Shown here piece by piece: positions 9,650 to 18,112 of a stretch of 64,000 nucleotides of DNA. A program made the translations under genes and the position numbers. The notes beneath the pieces were generated by a model that was not told where the DNA came from, did not search any database, and saw only the letters and a list, made by a program, of their open reading frames with translations. The DNA comes from Shewanella eurypsychrophilus. Lineage in GTDB: Bacteria > Pseudomonadota > Gammaproteobacteria > Enterobacterales > Shewanellaceae. Every line of letters begins with the position of its first letter. The first letter of the stretch is position 1. Location: contig NZ_CP045503.2 of NCBI RefSeq assembly GCF_007004545.3, positions 4,896,001 to 4,960,000 of the forward strand, in the 5' to 3' direction.

Positions 9650-10099
9650 TTAAAGTGGTGCGGCCTTATACTCTAGTGAAATGACCCAATCGCGCCTTTG
9701 CTCCTGTTCATTCACCCAAGTAAAGCAGTAGGTTTGATCTGATTGAGTATTAAAATGACTGCTTAGACTCGACTGCTCATCCTCATCAAAAGCGAGTAAA
9801 ACCTCTTCGCCTTGGTGATAGTGCACGCTAAACAGTGTTACCTCAGCCGATGTGTAATTAAAACTTACTCTGTACAGGGAAGGAATTTCGACACACTTTT
9901 CAATCATGGTACCCGCCGACTTTCGCATTAGCAGCTCCACATGTGAACTAATTATTTGTCCTGTTTCCATGTCATGAGACGCTTCATGGGCATAGCCTTT
10001 CAATGCAAGCATACCCACACAAAGTGCACCAGATAAACTAAATAACGCTGACCCAGAAACTATTCTCATCATCATCCCTAATTTTCTTCTAATAACCAT
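9650..10099 (-). CDS. Small secreted hypothetical protein downstream of the giant gene
   Basis: 149 residues, no recognised family. A hydrophobic segment (SALFSLSGALCVGMLALKGYAHEA) is a plausible signal peptide with cleavage near AHA/HEA. The mature part is about 110 residues with two cysteines (KCVEIP, YCFTWV) that could form a disulfide, and a predicted beta-rich pattern. The start is uncertain: ATG at 10099 has AGAGG only three bases away, and a run of three ATGs follows nine codons later behind AGGG. It begins 23 bases after the stop of the giant protein gene, so it is almost certainly in the same transcript. Confidence 0.6.
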   Translation of the reverse strand: MVIRRKLGMMMRIVSGSALFSLSGALCVGMLALKGYAHEASHDMETGQIISSHVELLMRKSAGTMIEKCVEIPSLYRVSFNYTSAEVTLFSVHYHQGEEVLLAFDEDEQSSLSSHFNTQSDQTYCFTWVNEQEQRRDWVISLEYKAAPL

Positions 10100-10122
10100 T
10101 CGCCTCTATATATGCCGTAAAT

Positions 10123-10893
10123 CTAAAATAGAAATTGCATACCTGCACCGATCAAATCACGGCTCGTATCATCTAGTTCAACATGGCTCCATTGCACTGA
10201 GAAACGAATAGTTTTAGTTAATGCATACTCTAAACCTAGTCCTCCATAGAAAGAATTTCCATCCTGTTCACTTGTTGCAACCTGCTGAGTATCAATATCA
10301 TAGGATTTATAATCTGCTTGCCAGCTCAGCAGTCCCCCGTGCAACAACACGCTAAAATCACTAGCAAACTGATATCTATAACCTAAATTAAGCCCTACTC
10401 CCTTTGCTGAGTTAGGGTAAAACTGACTCGCCGCGGCATAAAATGCTTGTGGGTTATCTGTTTCACCTTTAATTCTGACACTCACCTCACCTAAGTCGAC
10501 ATACTCCAACGTTGCAGACCAATTAGCAGTAAACGCATAACCTATACCTAACTTCCAACCTGTAGTAGAGCTATCTAATTCAATAACTTCAGCCGTCAAC
10601 TCGGCATCGGCAAGCAAGGTATTAATGTCACTTGTCCCTTCAGATGTTTGAGACTGTCCATATAAGCCAGATATAAACCAGCCCACCAGCTCGTCATCCC
10701 CAGATTCATTGTCTGCGGCTGTGGCGTTTAGAGAAAATACGGAGACGAAGAAGAACAGGGGCAAATAGGCTAATCTGTGCAAATATTTATGCTTGTGAGT
10801 CAAAAGCTGTTTATTCAGTAGCAAGATTATGTTCAAGGTTTGATTTCTAAATAAGCCAGTTACCAGCAATAAATACAAAATAATGATCTGCAT
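10123..10893 (-). other. Possible nested barrel gene with its own ribosome binding site inside the giant gene
   Basis: In the same frame as the giant protein, the ATG at 10893 (residue 2355) is preceded by GGAGG with a 4-base spacing. Translation from here would give a 256-residue protein: a long N-terminal extension, a hydrophobic core (LAYLPLFFFVSVFSLNATAA) and the beta-barrel. This is almost the same size and layout as the free barrel protein at 7711-8454 (247 residues). The GGAGG is also simply the codons for Gly-Gly, so it may be fortuitous. Confidence 0.4.
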
Positions 10894-13800
10894 GCTTCCT
10901 CCAGATGAGGCTCCGCCTCCCTCGGTTAAAATTTCGACTTCAACACTGGTATCAGTTTCAGTGGTTACAGGCTCTGACTCCTCTTGGATCAAGCAACCAG
11001 TGATACTAACTGCACCATTAGCTATTTCATCGGCGTCATTAACACCACCATCCAGAATGATCAGCTGTAAACACCAATCTCCTTGATTAAGCCCTTCTGA
11101 ATACTCATCCGAACCCGGCGGTGGACAATAACCTGCAGACCCAGGTGCAGACATAAGTTGGTTATCTCCATTAGTTTCAAAGGTAAACCAGCCTTTATCA
11201 TGAATAAAGTGGCGATAACCTGAGTGCTCAGGCACTGGATTTCGCTGTGGAATAACAATACTCACGACTTGGCTATGCTCAGACAGTTCAATCGCTTCTA
11301 TATTAAACACACCACCAACATCGACGAAGCCCCCGGGCGCTATACCTTGTAAGTTAGCTTGAATATCAGAGCCAGCCACTTGTGCCCCTAAGTAAACTCC
11401 CGACATGGCATATTGACCTAAACGACAATCGATACCCGATTCACACTCCACCAAATAGGATTCGGTATTGGCGATTCTTTCAGGTAACACATTTCCTGCG
11501 CTGATAGGATCTAAGTAATCGGGGATACCGTCGCCATCAGAGTCCACTAAACCTTCCTCAATATCAGTGACTCCATCACCATCAGAGTCCTCAGAAGTTA
11601 ACACGGGTAATTGCTCTGAGACTCGAACTCTAAGCTCATTAAAATGGCTCAAATTAGGCACACCATCATCTGTTACTGTCACTCTCACGGTATAGACCCC
11701 CTCAACTAATCCACTGGGGTCAAAGTACCAAGTCTCTAACTTAGAACCGTTAACTCCTGATTGGGAAACGTTTTGTATAACGCCTTGGCCTTCAAAGAGT
11801 TGAACATCCTGTAGTTCACTGTCTGTCAAACTCCAATCCAGTGTATGGCTATTTAGGCTATTGGGATCGGTATAATTAGCCTTAATTTCAACGGCGCCAT
11901 CCACTTGTGCCACCCAAGTCCTCTTCTCATCAAATTGGTAAGAGGAAAGCTGTACCTCTGGTGCCAGATTATCTAAGGTAATCGTGACATAGTGTTCTTT
12001 CTTACTGCCCAGATTGAATTGGTCATCCAGATGAATAGATACCTGCTCATTCTGTTCAATATCAAAAGTATTAAACTCTAAGGTCTGTGCAATTTGCCCC
12101 GACTCAAATACCACCACACCGCTATTTAGATCATGATGTAACCCCTCAACTGCATTTCCACCAACCTTGTAAGCAACCGTTAGAGGGTATTGGGGAGATA
12201 ACCCATTGAGGTGAACTGAAACAGAGACTCGATTACCTTGGCTAACGATTTGATCTTGGGCTAAGGAGATAAGCGGACGAACATAGATATTCTGCAGCTG
12301 CTCACTCATATTTCCGGCAGCATCGATTGCAGTCCACAGCACTTGATAGCTACCAGGTTTAAGCAGAGGCTGATCACTTACCATGCTGTGACTTAAATCT
12401 TGGCAGCAAGCCTGCCTTACACCATCAATGTAGTCATATGCTTGCGCAGTCCCTAAGTCCACTTGAGTAAATAGACCTATTGCATCTAGCCAAATATCTG
12501 CAGGAGCAATTAACTCAGGCGCCACATCATCAATATACAGATCTGTACCTGCCAGCCACTCATCATAGTTACTCATGCCATCACCATCAGCATCTCCAGC
12601 AGCATCACTGCCGTCAAACGGATCGAGTCCAAGCTCAAGCTCGACTGCATCAGGTATGCCATCTCCATCAGAATCTAAGATTACAACTTCAATATAGAAT
12701 GACTCCAGAGTGACAGTTTCCAGCCCATCAGTGACTGAGATCACTATCGGTCCATAATCTCCAACATCTTGATACTCAGGGCTACCTGACACCATGCCAG
12801 TTTCAGGGGTAAATGTGGCCCATACAGGTAAACCAGAGATGCTAAAGGCTAAAGTATCATTGTCTATATCTAGGCTTACGGGAACAAATTGATACCCCTC
12901 TCCTTGCAACACTTGAGTCGCTGGAGAACCCGATATTTCTGGTGAATCATTGACGGCGTTAACTTCAATGAAGACAAGTGCAGGAGATGAAATATCACCA
13001 GAGTCATCACTCACTTGATAGCTAAAACTATCACTGCCATTGAAGTTGCGGTTTGGTGTGTAATCAACACTTCCATCACTATTCACCTCAAGCTCACCGT
13101 AAGCAGGCATACTCAAGATAACGACACTGCTGATATCCAAACTACCGTCTAGGTCCGAATCATTAGCTAAAATGTTGATTGTTGCAGCACTGTCCTCATC
13201 AACCACAGCCAAGTCATCTTGGACTATAGGTTTATCATTGATGCTATCGATACTAATTTGGACTTGCGCTTGACTACTAGCAGCTTGATTATCTTCAATT
13301 TGATAACTAAAACTGTCTGGTCCATAGTAGTTTTCATCGGGGATGTACCTCAGCAGTCCGCTAGGCAACACGCTCACAGAACCATGCTCAGGCTCAGTAA
13401 TGACTCTCAAGCTAGCAAGTACTAATTGACCATCAACATCACTGTCATTACCCAGTACATTGATATCATTCACGCCATCTTCAACCAGCTCAGCAATATC
13501 ATCTTGCAGTCTCGGTGCATCGTTGACAGATGTAACGCTTATATTCACATTACCAGGTAAAGAGACGGCGCCTTCATTGTCTTTAACTGTGTAGCTAAAG
13601 CTATCATTACCAAAGAAATCAGCGCTTGGTGTATAGCTCACCTCACCCGCTTCAGAGATGCTCACGACACCATGAGCCGGCGCACTAAAGAGTACGACTG
13701 AGTCTGTATCGATTATCGAATCTAGATCTGTATCATTATCGGTGAGCGTGAAGCTAATGCTTTGATCTTCTTTGGTGGAAGTTGAATCTCCAACTGCAAC

Positions 13801-16800
13801 AGGTGCATCATTGATGCCCTCAACATTGAGCGTGACATCGACGGCAGGGCTGATGGCACCAAGCATATCCGCAACGGTATAACTGAAGCTGTCAGGTCCA
13901 ACATAGTTGCTATCAGGCTGATAACTGAGCACACCGTCATTATCAACTAGTTGCCCATGAAGCGGTGCTTGAACTATCGCGACGGAGTGAATATCTATCG
14001 AGGAGTTTTCGCTATCCGCATCATCAATATCGATATCGTTTTCCAGAACAGCAATATCTAAGATGATATCTTCATCGACGTTAGCAAAATCAGGCTGCGG
14101 CCTCGGCGCATCATTCACCGCTGCGACCGTGATACTCACTGAGGCGATATTAGACACCTCACCTTCGGCATCAGACACTTGATAGCTAAACATGTCACTA
14201 CCGTTAAAATCGGCAATGGGAGTTAAGGTCACTACACCATTTTCCACACTTGCACTCATATGCTCAGGAGAGTCGATCAAAATTGCACTTGCTGGATTGA
14301 GGGAAAACTCAACATCACTATCATTGTGAAGCAGGTTAAACTGTAGGCTAGTATCCTCATTAACATTAATTAGATCATTTTCGGCAACAGGCTTATCGTT
14401 CACCGACACAATATCGATAGTGACGACCGCACTTGCTTGCCCGCCATTACCATCTTCAACATGGTAATTAATCGTATCACTGCCGTTATAGTTTACATCT
14501 GGGGTGTAGCGCACGCTTCCCCCACTCAGCTCAACCAGCTCGCCGTGTGCTCCCAGCTCTAGTATCAGAGTAAGCTCATCGTTATCCACATCGCTGTCAT
14601 TGGCTAATAAATCGATGGTAACCGATAAGTCCTCCTCGACACTGACATAGTCATCCAGCGCAATAGGTAGGTCATTGATTGGCTCGACGGTAATGGATAG
14701 TTGAGCTTGCGCAGTGCCGCCATGACCGTCATCAAGGGTGTAAGTTAGGCTGTCGACTCCATAGAAATTCTGTTCAGGGATATAATGAATACTGCCATCT
14801 AGCCCAACAGACACCTGCCCATGAGCCGGTGATTGCGCCGATACCACCAGCAGATCGTTATCAAGGTCGCTATCATTTTGCAGGACTTGTACCGTCACAC
14901 TCGTATCTTCATCCAGGGTTACGGCATCGTTTAGCGCAAGTGGAGCATCATTAATACTCGTCACTAAAACAGAGATAGTCGCACTTGCAGTGCCACCATT
15001 GCCGTCATCTATGCTGTAGCTGAAACTATCTGAACCATTAAAATTAGCATTTGGCGTGTATAGAACCAGATCAAATGCAGTCACAGAAACACTGCCACTT
15101 GAAGCGCCCTGTACCGTTACCGTTAAACTGTCACCGTCAATATCTGTATCATTGAGTAAAACGGGTATTGATACTGAAGCATCTTCATCTAGCGTTGCAC
15201 TGTCATTCACCGCGATGGGGTTATCATTTACCGCATTCACTATCACGCTTAATAACGCCGAATCCTGCCCACCATGACCATCGTTTATGGTATAGGTTAT
15301 AGCGTCACTACCATTGAAATCAGCATCCGGTACGTAGTTAATGCTGCCATCTGCTTCTACACTGGCTTGTCCGTGATCTGGTTGAGTAACCGATACCGTT
15401 AAAGGGTGGTTTTCTAAATCGCTATCATTGTCTAATACTGCATAATTTAGTGAACTATCCTCATCAACACTTGCTGTATCAGCATTAGCAATTGGAGCAT
15501 CATTAACACTTAAAACCGTTAAACTGACGCTAGCTGTATCGCTGCCACCGAGCCCGTCACTGATGATATAACTAAATGAATCTGTGCCATAAAAATCTGC
15601 ATTAGGCATATAGGTCACGATATTATTGACCAGACTCAACTGCCCAGAATTCGCTGCTGTCAATGTAATAGCCAAGGCATCGCCATCGGGCTCACTATCA
15701 TTATCCAGTAAATCGAGAAGGGTAATAGTATCTTCATTAATATTGAAAGCGTCATCGACAGCTACTGGACTAGCATTCACTGTGACTAAAATATTGGCAC
15801 TTGCCACCGAGCCGATGCCGTCGGAAATAACATAAGAGATAGTATCTAAACCACTGAAGTCCGTATCCGGTGTATAGGTGATAGTGCTATCCGCATTTAG
15901 CACTACAGTGCCATTAGGTGCATTATATTGGGTGATAGTTAGAGGGTCACCATCGGGATCTGAGTCATTAGATAACACATCTAAGGTTATCGCCTCGCCT
16001 TGCTGAGTAAATCCAGCATCGTCTTGTGCAATAGGTGCTTCATTGACGATAACTAAGTTAACTGAAGCTTCTGAGCTAATGCCATTGCTATCTTTGGCAC
16101 TAAATATCACCGCATAAGCCTTACCTAACATCTCATCAGACGGTGTAAAGGTCACCTCAATAACACTGGTCCCAGTTGCAGGATCTTGGCTTACTATGCT
16201 GGTACTCCAGATAGCTGGATCGGTTGATGGCGGATTTAACACACTGAGCGTCGGGATATCAGGATCGCCATTTTCATCGACATCTGAGGCTGAAAGCGTA
16301 AAGCTAGTAGTTTGATGCAGTTGAATATATTGCGTGCCCGTTATTTCAGGACCAAGATTAAAACCAGGAGAAGCATTATCGGGATCGCTAATAACAAATA
16401 CAAAATCCAGTGGCGCTTTAGACTTAACCACGCCATTGATATCAAGATCTTCTAAAACTATAGCCGCCTGCCAACGGTTGCTAGTCACTGTACTTGGGTT
16501 AGTGTGTTCCGTATAAGTAACAAGATCGCCATTGGCTTTATCAGCGGCTAAATCCCAAGTGATCAAGCCTTCAGCTGAAAGTTGCATCCCTGTGGGAATT
16601 TTGACCTGTGAGCCACTATTACCCGAATAAAATTCCCTCTTCTCCCCCCAGCGATACTGAATCTTATCACCATCTTGATCGACGCCAGACACTTGCATGG
16701 TAAACGGGTGGTCATCTCGTACATAAACCAATGCCGATACAGCTGTTACCGGCGAAGCATTGGTAACTTCACCATTGACGACAGAGGTTGTCAGCTCACC

Positions 16801-17955
16801 ACGCCAATAGGAATTATCCTGACTCATGGCAGGACTTCTTGCATAGGAGTCCCAAGATAACGTGTAATCACCATCAGCCTGATATTGATGCACTATGCCG
16901 GGCTCATACCCATTAGCCCCTTGGCTGACAATCTCTACCAAAGAGTCATTAGTGGCACTGTCTTTAGAAAGTAACTGCACACAGATACTGGCTTCACCTT
17001 GTCCATCTCCCCAAGTAAAACCAGCCAAATAATTTTTATCACAATTGATTGTACCGACCGCTGAGTTCACCAACTTATTCATGATGTTGTGATCTAAAGT
17101 GTAACCAATCTGAACCTTCAGGCGCACCTTGCCGCTTTCTCCTGCTATAGGCTCCACAGCCATAGTACCGTAACGAAAGTGATTCAAGGTGGAAGAGTAG
17201 AAAGTAGGCAAGGCTTCAGAAAACAAGGAACGGGTATCTATGCTGCCAACCTGATACTCCAACTCCCAGTTATGACCTTGTTCGACTCCTCCGGTCGTAT
17301 CGGTAGAAGCTGCGACATCCAGCTGAGTTAATTCAGCAACCCGGTTGATGAATTTTTTACCTGATCCGCCCGAAGCCAAATTACAACCATACAACTTAAG
17401 ATCTGCCCCCTTTTTTAGGCTAATCCCAATCTCACTCATCAGTTGTGCTTGTTGATCGATATACTTCTTGTCTATCCATCTTCCCGAGAGAAACAGCGCA
17501 CCGTTTGAGGCATGAGAGACGATGGATAATTGAGATAGATTAGTCCTGTCTTTAATCGCATTCCTTATCTGTAGCAAGGGTTCCATCCCCGGCTTAAGGA
17601 AGACAATTTCTGTTTTGTGATTCTGACCTAAATGCTGTTTAAATTTGGCATTTAACGCTTGATAAAGCATATAAGGATCATGAACTGCTGGATCTATGAT
17701 GATCAGCTCTGTTTCAGCTTTATCAGGAGATATATAACCAGTATCACTCTCTGCCGCACTCGCCTGTTGCACAGCGAATAAACAGGTAATCATTACCACA
17801 AAACCGTTCAAAAAAGTGATCTTGTCACTATCCCGAACGATAAACTTGGATATGTATTTAAAGAGATGAGTTCGAATAAAAAGTACTGACCGGAAGGATC
17901 TGAAAGACCAGCGAGTTACCAGGAGAACAAATAAATATATGAGATCAAGTTTCAT
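10123..17955 (-). CDS. Giant surface protein: DUF4347, cadherin-like repeats, anchor domain, fused C-terminal beta-barrel
   Basis: 2610 residues. In order: a 45-residue basic extension and signal core (cleavage near residue 68, QASAA); DUF4347 (about 83-240, with SIVSHASNGAL and KLYGCNLASG); a beta-rich region to about 640; eleven tandem cadherin-like repeats of about 93 residues (640-1670), each opening with a DxxxxxEDxxxxxxLLxNDxD pattern; a putative-Ig repeat; calcium-type DSDGDGIPD repeats (about 1760 and 2130); an HYR-like and a Calx-beta-like segment; a choice-of-anchor-U-like domain (CPPPGSDEY, GLNQGDWCLQL, DGGVNDADE); a GGGASSGGS / hydrophobic segment like GlyGly-CTERM (about 2347-2369); a second signal-like segment; and an OmpA-like barrel ending in GAGMQFLF. 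The ATG follows GGAG by six bases. Likely an adhesin or calcium-stiffened surface filament. The presence of both a C-terminal sorting signal and a barrel is abnormal. Confidence 0.85.
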   Translation of the reverse strand: MKLDLIYLFVLLVTRWSFRSFRSVLFIRTHLFKYISKFIVRDSDKITFLNGFVVMITCLFAVQQASAAESDTGYISPDKAETELIIIDPAVHDPYMLYQALNAKFKQHLGQNHKTEIVFLKPGMEPLLQIRNAIKDRTNLSQLSIVSHASNGALFLSGRWIDKKYIDQQAQLMSEIGISLKKGADLKLYGCNLASGGSGKKFINRVAELTQLDVAASTDTTGGVEQGHNWELEYQVGSIDTRSLFSEALPTFYSSTLNHFRYGTMAVEPIAGESGKVRLKVQIGYTLDHNIMNKLVNSAVGTINCDKNYLAGFTWGDGQGEASICVQLLSKDSATNDSLVEIVSQGANGYEPGIVHQYQADGDYTLSWDSYARSPAMSQDNSYWRGELTTSVVNGEVTNASPVTAVSALVYVRDDHPFTMQVSGVDQDGDKIQYRWGEKREFYSGNSGSQVKIPTGMQLSAEGLITWDLAADKANGDLVTYTEHTNPSTVTSNRWQAAIVLEDLDINGVVKSKAPLDFVFVISDPDNASPGFNLGPEITGTQYIQLHQTTSFTLSASDVDENGDPDIPTLSVLNPPSTDPAIWSTSIVSQDPATGTSVIEVTFTPSDEMLGKAYAVIFSAKDSNGISSEASVNLVIVNEAPIAQDDAGFTQQGEAITLDVLSNDSDPDGDPLTITQYNAPNGTVVLNADSTITYTPDTDFSGLDTISYVISDGIGSVASANILVTVNASPVAVDDAFNINEDTITLLDLLDNDSEPDGDALAITLTAANSGQLSLVNNIVTYMPNADFYGTDSFSYIISDGLGGSDTASVSLTVLSVNDAPIANADTASVDEDSSLNYAVLDNDSDLENHPLTVSVTQPDHGQASVEADGSINYVPDADFNGSDAITYTINDGHGGQDSALLSVIVNAVNDNPIAVNDSATLDEDASVSIPVLLNDTDIDGDSLTVTVQGASSGSVSVTAFDLVLYTPNANFNGSDSFSYSIDDGNGGTASATISVLVTSINDAPLALNDAVTLDEDTSVTVQVLQNDSDLDNDLLVVSAQSPAHGQVSVGLDGSIHYIPEQNFYGVDSLTYTLDDGHGGTAQAQLSITVEPINDLPIALDDYVSVEEDLSVTIDLLANDSDVDNDELTLILELGAHGELVELSGGSVRYTPDVNYNGSDTINYHVEDGNGGQASAVVTIDIVSVNDKPVAENDLINVNEDTSLQFNLLHNDSDVEFSLNPASAILIDSPEHMSASVENGVVTLTPIADFNGSDMFSYQVSDAEGEVSNIASVSITVAAVNDAPRPQPDFANVDEDIILDIAVLENDIDIDDADSENSSIDIHSVAIVQAPLHGQLVDNDGVLSYQPDSNYVGPDSFSYTVADMLGAISPAVDVTLNVEGINDAPVAVGDSTSTKEDQSISFTLTDNDTDLDSIIDTDSVVLFSAPAHGVVSISEAGEVSYTPSADFFGNDSFSYTVKDNEGAVSLPGNVNISVTSVNDAPRLQDDIAELVEDGVNDINVLGNDSDVDGQLVLASLRVITEPEHGSVSVLPSGLLRYIPDENYYGPDSFSYQIEDNQAASSQAQVQISIDSINDKPIVQDDLAVVDEDSAATINILANDSDLDGSLDISSVVILSMPAYGELEVNSDGSVDYTPNRNFNGSDSFSYQVSDDSGDISSPALVFIEVNAVNDSPEISGSPATQVLQGEGYQFVPVSLDIDNDTLAFSISGLPVWATFTPETGMVSGSPEYQDVGDYGPIVISVTDGLETVTLESFYIEVVILDSDGDGIPDAVELELGLDPFDGSDAAGDADGDGMSNYDEWLAGTDLYIDDVAPELIAPADIWLDAIGLFTQVDLGTAQAYDYIDGVRQACCQDLSHSMVSDQPLLKPGSYQVLWTAIDAAGNMSEQLQNIYVRPLISLAQDQIVSQGNRVSVSVHLNGLSPQYPLTVAYKVGGNAVEGLHHDLNSGVVVFESGQIAQTLEFNTFDIEQNEQVSIHLDDQFNLGSKKEHYVTITLDNLAPEVQLSSYQFDEKRTWVAQVDGAVEIKANYTDPNSLNSHTLDWSLTDSELQDVQLFEGQGVIQNVSQSGVNGSKLETWYFDPSGLVEGVYTVRVTVTDDGVPNLSHFNELRVRVSEQLPVLTSEDSDGDGVTDIEEGLVDSDGDGIPDYLDPISAGNVLPERIANTESYLVECESGIDCRLGQYAMSGVYLGAQVAGSDIQANLQGIAPGGFVDVGGVFNIEAIELSEHSQVVSIVIPQRNPVPEHSGYRHFIHDKGWFTFETNGDNQLMSAPGSAGYCPPPGSDEYSEGLNQGDWCLQLIILDGGVNDADEIANGAVSITGCLIQEESEPVTTETDTSVEVEILTEGGGASSGGSMQIIILYLLLVTGLFRNQTLNIILLLNKQLLTHKHKYLHRLAYLPLFFFVSVFSLNATAADNESGDDELVGWFISGLYGQSQTSEGTSDINTLLADAELTAEVIELDSSTTGWKLGIGYAFTANWSATLEYVDLGEVSVRIKGETDNPQAFYAAASQFYPNSAKGVGLNLGYRYQFASDFSVLLHGGLLSWQADYKSYDIDTQQVATSEQDGNSFYGGLGLEYALTKTIRFSVQWSHVELDDTSRDLIGAGMQFLF

Positions 17956-17963
17956 CGCTCACT

Positions 17964-17992
17964 CCAAGTTGAAGAGGATACTATCAACTTGG
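17964..17992 (-). promoter_or_regulatory. Hairpin overlapping the ribosome binding site of the giant gene
   Basis: On the minus strand CCAAGTTGA and TCAACTTGG form a perfect 9-bp stem with an 11-base loop. The second arm ends in TTGG, the first bases of the TTGGAG ribosome binding site, leaving 8 bases before the ATG at 17955. In the mRNA this would tend to cover the ribosome binding site and limit translation. Confidence 0.5.
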
Positions 17993-18112
17993 ATGCATAG
18001 AACAGGCCATAAATTTTAGCCTTTATTTTCAGCAGGTTACTCCGGACTCATTCGGGATATTATTCAACTCAATCAAACTGCATAGCAAAATGCGAGAGTA
18101 GTCATTGGTTTA

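Noticed and set aside
12480..12713. His/Gln-rich open frame opposite the giant gene
   Set aside because: It is the antisense of the Asp/Gly-rich calcium-binding repeats, which explains the composition.
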